Source of the DNA: Labyrinthula sp. Ha
Lineage: Eukaryota; Sar; Bigyra; Labyrinthulida; Labyrinthulaceae
DNA length: 64,000 nucleotides
Direction: 5' to 3'
Assembly: GCA_015227615.1 (NCBI GenBank)
Contig: JAALGZ010000003.1
Location: forward strand, 434,001 to 498,000
The notes beneath the pieces are model-generated. The model saw only the letters and a program-made list of their open reading frames with translations. It did not search any database and was not told the DNA's origin. Positions 57,001 through 64,000 of the stretch are shown one piece after another; position 1 is the stretch's first letter; each line of letters begins with the position of its first letter. The position numbers and the translations under genes were made by a program.

Positions 57001-60000
57001 AAAAAAAAACAACATTTTCAAAATATTCAGATAACGACGTACAGGTAAATAATTGGAGCTATGACAGCTCTAATGGAGGCTAAGTAGAATAAAAGCCTAA
57101 TGGCATATACAATGATTTTTTTTTCATTACTGATTGTATTGTAATCTGAATTAATAGGAATAAGCAGCACAGTCACAGCCGTAATTACCATTTCTAATAG
57201 TTTCAAAATATATGATTCGGTTTCTTCAGCACAGAATAAGATTTCCAAAATATTTTTCGGTCTTTGTATGGATTAATTGGTACCTTCCAAACCATAGCGG
57301 AAATAATCTACATGTCTACTCAGAAAAACTAATGAGGCAGATACGGTTCGAGGAAGAAATGTTCAGGAAATATTACTTATGAGCCAATGTAGCAGAAAAG
57401 AGGACCAGTTTCCCGGATTCAATAAATTTAATAATGGTTTGAACTAGAAACTCTATTTTTGGACCGGTATTATGGTGATAACATTATAATTTAATTCTCA
57501 CATGGCTCTAACCTCTCTGCTCGCTTAGGTTATGCAATGCTATTTTTTGAAACTACTACAATTGCATAATCATCTGCCGCGGTAATGTCTTCTGATCCCT
57601 AATTTTCTATTGGTCTCATAGAATATCTTGTTTTGTCTTGTCTTGTCTTGAATTACATCGATACCTGACCTTTTCATGAAATATAATTGCGTACATGATA
57701 TGAATCTGGATTCTGGTTGGTCCGTTGGCGCAGCATGATGCTATGATCATATCTGTCTGGTATTCTCCCAAATTGCTTTAAGATTTGCATTGACTTGAAT
57801 TCATACCAGAAAACGCGACATTGCACAAGATTGAGATAAGTGTGACGAAAGGATGTAGGATGCCAAGGAAGGTATAAAAACTAAAAAAAAAAATCGACAG
57901 ATATCTTTGAGGTGATACACTTTTGATTTTTGTGCAGGATTTGGGTTACGATTCATGATAAAGTTAGCATTTTGAAGAAAATGCTTCTTCGTCTGGATCG
58001 TCAGGATATATGATGATTTGATGGAAGTCGATTTGAAGAGAATGGAGAAAGTTATTCTTGTGGTGAGATATTACTGGATTTATGTTAACAGTTTCTGTTA
58101 AGTCGTATATAGGTCTTCAAATGTTTCTTTGCTTATTTTTTCAGGTCAGTTGTAGCTTTCTATTGGCACTCCAGAATGTTCGTTGTATCGTAGAAAACAA
58201 TTACTTAGCCTTTAGTTAGTGCTATAACGCTCCATAAGTGTAGACTGTGCCCCAAGACGTTAATAATGTGAGATTGGATATATAATTTATTGGTTTGCTT
58301 AGTGGGTTTGAGGATGCTGATTGTTGGGTTCTCGCAATTTTGTATTTCCCAGGATTCTCAGAGTCACTGTTCGAAGGTGTGAGAATTGTCACTTATTCTT
58401 AAAAACTAACGAATATGTTAGAGATTATTCAAGTTTATGTTACTACTGCTGTTCATGTGTTGTTCTGTTTTGCAGTGTACTCTTCTTGATAAACTTTGGG
58501 TCTTCTCGGGGAAAAAAACAGGGTCTTTGAAGCCTCACGCTAAGCCGGAACAGGATGGTGGATGGGATACAGTTGGCCAAAAATTTAAAGGAGAATGTGT
58601 TGTTGCTGATCTGTTTGCTATTGAACTGCTTGGAGTTTGTTAGCGTTTGCGAGGAGACGGGTGCCACCAAACTCCAAGATATCCAGTATTTCTTCATTCA
58701 TTATTACTATGGGTCATTTAGGAGGCGCTGAATTTCTCTGGATATATAGTCTTAGTTACTTCTCTATTTATTTAAAGAAATCTTTAGTTATCGCCTATAT
58801 TTTCTCTTTGTTACTTAAAAAACCCTGCGGCACTAAACTCGCATTCTTCCATTTTAAAGCTATAGACCTGGATTTTGTTGATTGGTTTCTTGATACTTCT
58901 TGAGCGTAAGTTATACTTGGCAATCACTCTGTTCTTCAGCTTTACATTTGGCATTTTATGAAAAAAAAGCTGCAAGTAGAGTGATTTTTCTGTGATTCAG
59001 CTTAGCTTTATATTATATTGAAGCGGATGAAAGCTAGTCTATATAAATTTTAAGCCTTTTCTGAGATGAATCAACATTTTGTTCCATAGCAAGAGAATCC
59101 ATGCCATCTCTGGTAAGCTTGACCCAAAATAACAAAATTATTTGACTGATTGTACCCTTTTGCTTTCTAGTGGAACCTATTTAAATTTTGGTAGGGGTTT
59201 CGCTTGTATCGCTATTATTTCATGTTTAGTTTCCAAAGTCTAACGCGAACCCCTGATCCAATTTTTGTCTCAGATTTGAATGGAATGAAAGTACTTAATT
59301 GATCTATCACGACAGAAGTATCTGTTACAATTTTCATAAATCTTTTTTGAATAATATCACTTATGTCCTATGTGTATTTTATTATGAACATTATAACCAG
59401 AATCAATCTAGCATACCTTTGTTTCACTGATATTTACGCATATCCTTGGGATATTTTCAGTTTTTTTGAATTTGATAGACAGAGTTGTTTATATGCTCAT
59501 CATATTTGCATATTACAACAATATTACCAGCGAAGACATGGTAATTAATGCTTATGTTCTAAACTTTCAGGTTTAATAGAATCCTTTTCTGGGTGTGTGT
59601 AATGATGTAGTTAAGTCAAACATTACCTATGCTTATAAATTAAAAATTCCCTTGCAAGGTATTTCGTAGAGGCTAAGAAGGTTCTTGCTGTTTCTCTTAA
59701 TACATTCTTAAAACTTCCTGGCTTTGATGCTTGTCAAGAAAAGTTCCAACGATATCATGTTTGATTTTGCTTAAGCTTTTATAAATTAGATGCAACCAAC
59801 TGGTAAACTTGTAAATCTTTCTACTATTATTCTTTAGGAGCTCATGTTGTATTTTTCTTGGTAGACTCTTAAGCTATCTACTATGATCCTGTTTTGCATC
59901 TTACTTGACTTCTTTGAACCTGGTTTTCTTCACTTCTGGTAAAGCGATTCTTCAACATCTGCCTTTTCATACCAGCAGTTCAACTGCCTCCACAGAGTTG

Positions 60001-61552
60001 TGTCTTTTTTATAGTTTAGAGTTTGTTTTAGAATAAGCTTTTTCCAACATTGTTTAAACCATTTTTATAGGTTTGAGGTAGTCTTGCTTGTACTCGGGTC
60101 TTCTTAAAGGAAATTTCAGAAGTTCATCGTTAAACTGATTAACAAGATCAGGGTTATTGACAAAGGAAAACCAGATTGTTAAATCAAAGTTCAACAAGCA
60201 ATGTTGTTTTATTGACAACATTATCAACGGGATCTAATTCAAGGGCAACATTGTCATAATTGCCATTAGAATAAAATTCCTCTATAACGGCAACTTATAT
60301 TTAAATGGAAACTTCACAGGCACATAATTTGAAGTAAAAAAATCTATTTTAAGGAATTAAACTGGGAGTCTTTTACAAAATATATGCTGTGGTTGTTGAA
60401 CTTCAGTGCCTGTAAATATTCTTGGTTAATTTTTGCTGGTTTAAGACTGTTTAATAAATTAGATACTTGTCTTCTATTTGTATTTGATCTACTAGAATGA
60501 CAAAATTCATTATTATCATCAAACTCTTTGCTCGATACCGTGGTGCTAAAATCATCAAAAAGTTTTACCACTCTCCTTCTGTTCTACTTTCAAGAAGACT
60601 TTTCCAAAGTAGATACATAGTATGAGTACAAACCAGTTCCTTACCCAGATTAAGGAGCGTAGCAATTGTAAAAGGTAAAAGTTCACTCATGATCTAACTG
60701 TGCAACCATTTCTAACATCCGGTCACTAAACCCTCTGATTTCTGAAACTAGAGTTGCAAATTCTTTCACCATAAACATCGTTACACCTGCCGACGAAGAA
60801 GTTAGTCTTTAGGGAAATTAACTGTCGCCACTTCCGTTACTTTCACTCGTTCTTGGGGTATCTTAGAAACTTCTCTAGATAGTTTTTGGACAAACAGAAT
60901 CCTTATTTTTATCTACTTAGTAAGCTGTGGAATTGTATTGAGTTGAAACATGGTATCACAGCCTACATTCACAGAAAAAAAATTATATACCTATTTCTAA
61001 AGGGTTGCATCCACTGGGCATCTCTAGAAGTAAACAACTATGTTGTCGCTCGTAATATATGACATTTTATCTTCTTGTTTTGAAGCTAAATATCTTCTAG
61101 ACTGGTAAGTGTTAACTACCCAATACATAGTGTTTCACGAGAGTCTCCTTCGCTCCGGTATCAACAGTTTTCAAAATCTGTAATATAGTAAGAACTAAGT
61201 AATAAGGTTAATTGAGTTACACCAGGCAAAGCAAGTGGAAGTTAATATAAATATGTGTCCGCTGGGTGAATCTTTTATTCACCGGGGGTTGTACTTTCAT
61301 GGAGTAGCATAGATCAATTTTTTTTTGAATTATAAATTGTTGAGGGCATATGTCTAGTTGGAGATGAGCTCTGATTGTTCATGCTCATGGGATAACTGAA
61401 TTTTGTGCATGAGCAAACATTGCAAGTAATGATTCTCGCAGCAGCCTCAACAACTTTCCGTTCTTAACTAAAACTATCAATTTTGTATAAACCATTTAGC
61501 GTTACTTTATTAATTTTTTAATAAACATAAAAGAAGTTTCACTTGATCAAAA
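54021..61552. other. 7.5-kb desert, with a T-rich 58-60.6 kb part
   Basis: No intact gene. At 57027-57248 a minus-strand frame of 73 codons with two hydrophobic stretches may be chance or a relic. From about 58.0 to 60.1 kb the plus strand is conspicuously T-rich; on the minus strand short protein-like frames recur, such as WRQLNCWYEKADVEESLYQ near 59.95 kb and a 75-codon ATG frame at 60344-60571. A three-copy TCTTG repeat lies near 57635. Nothing was recognised; a decayed minus-strand gene is possible. Confidence 0.35.
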
Positions 61553-62455
61553 TTATTTTTTCTTTTTTTTCTTCTTCTTAGCAGTCAACTTCTCCATGAA
61601 TTTTTCCTGTTTTTCGGTGGCTTCCAATTTTAACTGACTTAGTCCAAGTTGTTCTTCTTGCTGAAATGCCTTTAGCATATTTTCCTTGTCTCTTCTAATA
61701 AGATCCCCGCGAGCGTCTAGACTATCTATATATTCATTCCTATCAGACAGTTCATTTGCTCTTGCATCTTCTAATTTTTTTTGACTCAACCTCAACTGCT
61801 CTTGTTCCATAAAAACATCTGATTTCTTCTTCCATTCACACAGGTTGTTTGCGCCAAGCAAAGACAATGTGTTTAAATTTTGAAAACTTAGCTCAGCATT
61901 CTGCGCAATTCTTAAAATGATTAATCCCTTGTTCTTCTCCATTATTCTCGACAGTAAAGGGACATGACAAGATCTAAGTCCAGTAGCTGTGAGATCAAGT
62001 GACATTAGTGAATTTGGTTGAAGTAAGGCCTTAACAGGGGAATAATTACAGTCACAAGTTGAAAGTTTTTCTAGAAAACTCTGAAGTCCGTCTCCCATTC
62101 CCAACTCATAGTTCTTGCTGACATTTAGGTTAACCAGACTGAAAATGCCTTCATTAGATTTCATAGCTTCGCAAAATTTATTACTCAAATAATTTTCACT
62201 TAGATCAAGTTTTTTCAGAGGCAGAATTCTCAAAAATCCCACAAGTTTCTGTCCTATTTCATCTCTTAAACCTACTGAAGAAATCCTCAATGACGTCAAC
62301 GTTGAAATAGGCTCTTCAGGTAAGCGGGCTGTGTTTAGATAAAGAAAGTTCAGATAATCTTCATTGAAGTTCGGAAGTGTAACTTCATTCTTGAATTCAT
62401 CTTTTTCAAGGCTGTGCAGAAATTCTTGAAATATTGTGTCTTGCTCAAAATTCAT
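61553..62455 (-). CDS. Leucine-rich repeat protein with coiled-coil tail and polylysine end
   Basis: Intact 300-residue ORF with ATG start. Residues about 55-205 contain irregular leucine-rich repeats, for example LTSLRISSVGL, LKKLDLSENYLSNKF, LVNLNVSKNYELG, LMSLDLTATGL and LIILRIAQNAELS. Their spacing fits the long ribonuclease-inhibitor type of repeat. Residues 205-290 form a charged helix (EQLRLSQKKLEDARANEL, QEEQLGLSQLKLEATEKQE) that should be a coiled coil, and the protein ends in eight lysines. No enzymatic domain, signal peptide or membrane segment is seen. LRR plus coiled coil is common in ciliary and cytoskeletal adaptor proteins, but that role is only a guess. It is divergent from the bromodomain gene with 255 nt between the ATGs. 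Confidence 0.7.
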   Translation of the reverse strand: MNFEQDTIFQEFLHSLEKDEFKNEVTLPNFNEDYLNFLYLNTARLPEEPISTLTSLRISSVGLRDEIGQKLVGFLRILPLKKLDLSENYLSNKFCEAMKSNEGIFSLVNLNVSKNYELGMGDGLQSFLEKLSTCDCNYSPVKALLQPNSLMSLDLTATGLRSCHVPLLSRIMEKNKGLIILRIAQNAELSFQNLNTLSLLGANNLCEWKKKSDVFMEQEQLRLSQKKLEDARANELSDRNEYIDSLDARGDLIRRDKENMLKAFQQEEQLGLSQLKLEATEKQEKFMEKLTAKKKKKKKK

Positions 62456-62710
62456 TTCTTAACGGACATGTTCAAAGCAAAATAGTTGAACATAGAGTTA
62501 AGTATTGAAGATGTTAGAACACTAGCGATAACGCGAAAAAAATGGCAAAAATATCGCCTCCAATTACTTTTTTCAGAATTTGGTACTCTTCACTTCGCTA
62601 GTTTCTGCTTGCGAGGCTTTTTCTTATTCTATTCACTAGTCCTTTGAAAAGCCGTTAAATAAAAGTGAAAAGATGCCACGTCATTAGACAAATTTAAACT
62701 CTGGTTATTG

Positions 62711-63433
62711 ATGCAAAAGCAACTCCCTTACGATCTACAACAGTGCAAGAAAATCCTTGAGGATCTTCAAAATGATCCGCTCCTTGGTAATTTACTTTGT
62801 AGTATAAGTTAATAGAGGCATTTTACTACCCAGTTGACTGGAAAAGTCTTGGATTGGAAGATTATCCTCTATTGGTGAAGCATCCTATGGATTTGTCGAC
62901 TGTCAGAAAGAAACTTGATGCATTCGAATATGAAACAGCACAGGATTTTTACGAAGATGTGAAATTAATATGGTAATTTGATTGTTTTATTAATCCTTAG
63001 GCAAAATTGTTTGATTTATAATGCTGATGGGTCAGATCTATTTAAACTAGCCAAGAAGACGTCTAAGAGTTTTGAATCAACTATGCGAACACTCCTTAGG
63101 AAGGTTGTAAAGCATCAGTCGTCAAAAAAGAAAAACGGGGATGATTCAAGCACTGCTGGTGGAAAGAAAAAACGTAAAATAGTGACATTTGAAGAGAAAA
63201 CAAAATTCTGCAAGCTAGTTAACGGGCTTTCCGAAAAGAATCTTGCTGCTCTGGTAACACTTCTTGATGAAGTTTGTCCTAAAGCGCTTTCAAAGCGTAA
63301 AGCAGAAATTGAAAGAGAAGATGCCGCTGATGAACAGGAATTGAACATTAATATTGATAAGCTTGACGCGAAAAACTTTTCCAGCATATATTCCAAGCTT
63401 GAAGAGTTCATCAAAGAGCAAAATCAGTCTTGA
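62711..63433 (+). CDS. Minimal BET protein: one bromodomain plus NET domain
   Basis: Reads acetylated histone lysines. Exons 62711-62786, 62816-62972 and 63001-63433; introns of 29 nt (62787-62815) and 28 nt (62973-63000), both GT-AG. The splice gives 221 residues in frame. Bromodomain, residues about 9-112: EAFYYPVDW (the WPF-like shelf), YPLLVKHPMDLSTVRKKL (ZA loop end, here KHPMDL), and DVKLIWQNCLIYN, whose last Asn (85) contacts acetyl-lysine. Both splices rebuild this domain exactly. Residues 112-138 are a Lys-rich linker. Residues about 139-212 are a NET domain, VTFEEKTKFCKLVNGLS and LVTLLDEVCP. Animal BETs have two bromodomains, while plant GTE proteins have one; this one lacks further tails. 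Its 3' end overlaps the adenylate kinase 6 stop by 10 nt. Confidence 0.9.
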
Positions 63434-63987
63434 GGTTGATTTTTTTGTTCGTAGTTTTTAATGTGTAAAACTATTCGCTCAACGTTTGAAACTAATTCTT
63501 CTCTTGAATTACTTGATAAATGTTGAATAGCCTCTACTGGGAAAGAACTCGTTATTTCTGTCAAAATAACTTGAAATATCTCGCTCTCCACGTTTTCTGT
63601 TATCTTATTTTGTGCATAGTTCCGCTCTTCGAGACGCTTGAACAAAATGGTGTTGTCCACAGACAGTACAATAATCAAATCAAACCATTCATCTGGAAAG
63701 TAATCAAACATCATGTGACTCTCAACAATACAATTTCCTTTCTTTATCAAGACTTCCATATAATCTCCAATTTTATCTTCATCCTTTTCTTCAACAGTGA
63801 AGCACTGGTTCTCATCATCCCAGCCACTATGGAAGCCTTCATTTTTCACTAAATCAGACAGTGCTATGAACTGAAAATTAGTTAACTTCTCCTAAGTTTT
63901 GAAACAATTAAAGAAAAGTACCTTTAAAAGCTTGCAGTGACTTGTTTTCCCACTACCTGGTGTACCCGCCACAAGTATGTTTGGCAT
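63424..63987 (-). CDS. AK6: Adenylate kinase 6 / Fap7 (nuclear AK, 40S maturation)
   Basis: Broad-specificity nucleoside monophosphate kinase/ATPase that helps final 18S rRNA processing with Rps14. Exons 63987-63922 and 63891-63424 with a 30-nt GT-AG intron (63892-63921) give 177 residues, the normal family length. Exon 1 carries the P-loop NILVAGTPGSGKTSHCKLL. Exon 2 starts EKLTNFQFIALSDLVK, then GWDDENQCFTVEEKDEDKI (family hallmark 'yDeeydc.vldEDkl'), ESHMMFDYFPDEWFDLIIVL (the 'Hgcd.FPerwfd.v.vl' segment), ERNYAQNKITENVESEIFQ (LID) and LSSNSREELVSNV. In the 'H.cd.fP' motif MFD replaces the usual 'cd', a modest change. The whole gene lies in the window, its ATG 14 nt from the end. Convergent with the BET gene, overlapping by 10 nt. 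Confidence 0.92.
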
Positions 63988-64000
63988 TGTCTTCACGTAG

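Noticed and set aside
57718-57780. GC-richer stretch GTCCGTTGGCGCAGC resembling part of a structural RNA
   Set aside because: No cloverleaf, no snRNA core motif and no terminator signal could be recognised around it.

Overview
The window looks like nuclear DNA of an AT-rich unicellular eukaryote whose lineage I cannot name. Genes are single ORFs or are interrupted by extremely short GT-AG introns, mostly 27-31 nt. TAA, TAG and TGA all end intact genes, so the code is standard. I see no bacterial operons, rRNA, tRNA, CRISPR array or clear mobile element. The content is free-living eukaryotic core machinery: centrosomal and mitotic coiled coils, a Golgi sulfotransferase, GPI-anchor synthesis, ribosome-assembly GTPase and kinase, mitochondrial metabolism, ubiquitin proteases and a BET-type chromatin reader.

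Layout. 1-4.9 kb: no intact gene, but decayed coding stretches including a probable SET/SMYD remnant. 4.9-8.4 kb: a decayed cytochrome P450 facing an intact LRR-ROCO-like protein. 10.4-14 kb: a compact island with a CM1-motif coiled coil, a mitochondrial enoyl-CoA hydratase family protein and a small ubiquitin hydrolase. 17.6-18.9 kb: a patatin/ATGL-like lipase. 23.3-26.3 kb: a type II membrane sulfotransferase with a GT8-like tail, then a short-chain dehydrogenase. 31.5-34.3 kb: a broken ROCO gene that still carries tiny introns. 39.3-43.0 kb: an island of mitochondrial carrier, nucleolar GTPase NOG2 and a coiled coil with a possible Csm1/monopolin-type head. 43.3-43.8 kb: an OTU protease remnant. 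49.2-54.0 kb: an island of acetyl-CoA synthetase, PIG-X-like protein, small bZIP-like protein and a five-exon cytosolic-type asparaginase. 61.5-64.0 kb: an LRR/coiled-coil protein, a single-bromodomain BET protein and adenylate kinase 6/Fap7.

Overall pattern. Islands of closely packed genes alternate with deserts of 2-7 kb. Within islands, convergent genes lie 14-41 nt apart or overlap by 10 nt, and one divergent pair shares about 107 nt. Several deserts hold recognisable wreckage of protein genes (P450, ROCO, OTU, probably SMYD), so much of the intergenic DNA may be dead genes rather than transposons. Several long ORFs begin at a non-ATG codon, so I moved their starts to the first suitable ATG. 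All spliced models given here keep frame across every intron.
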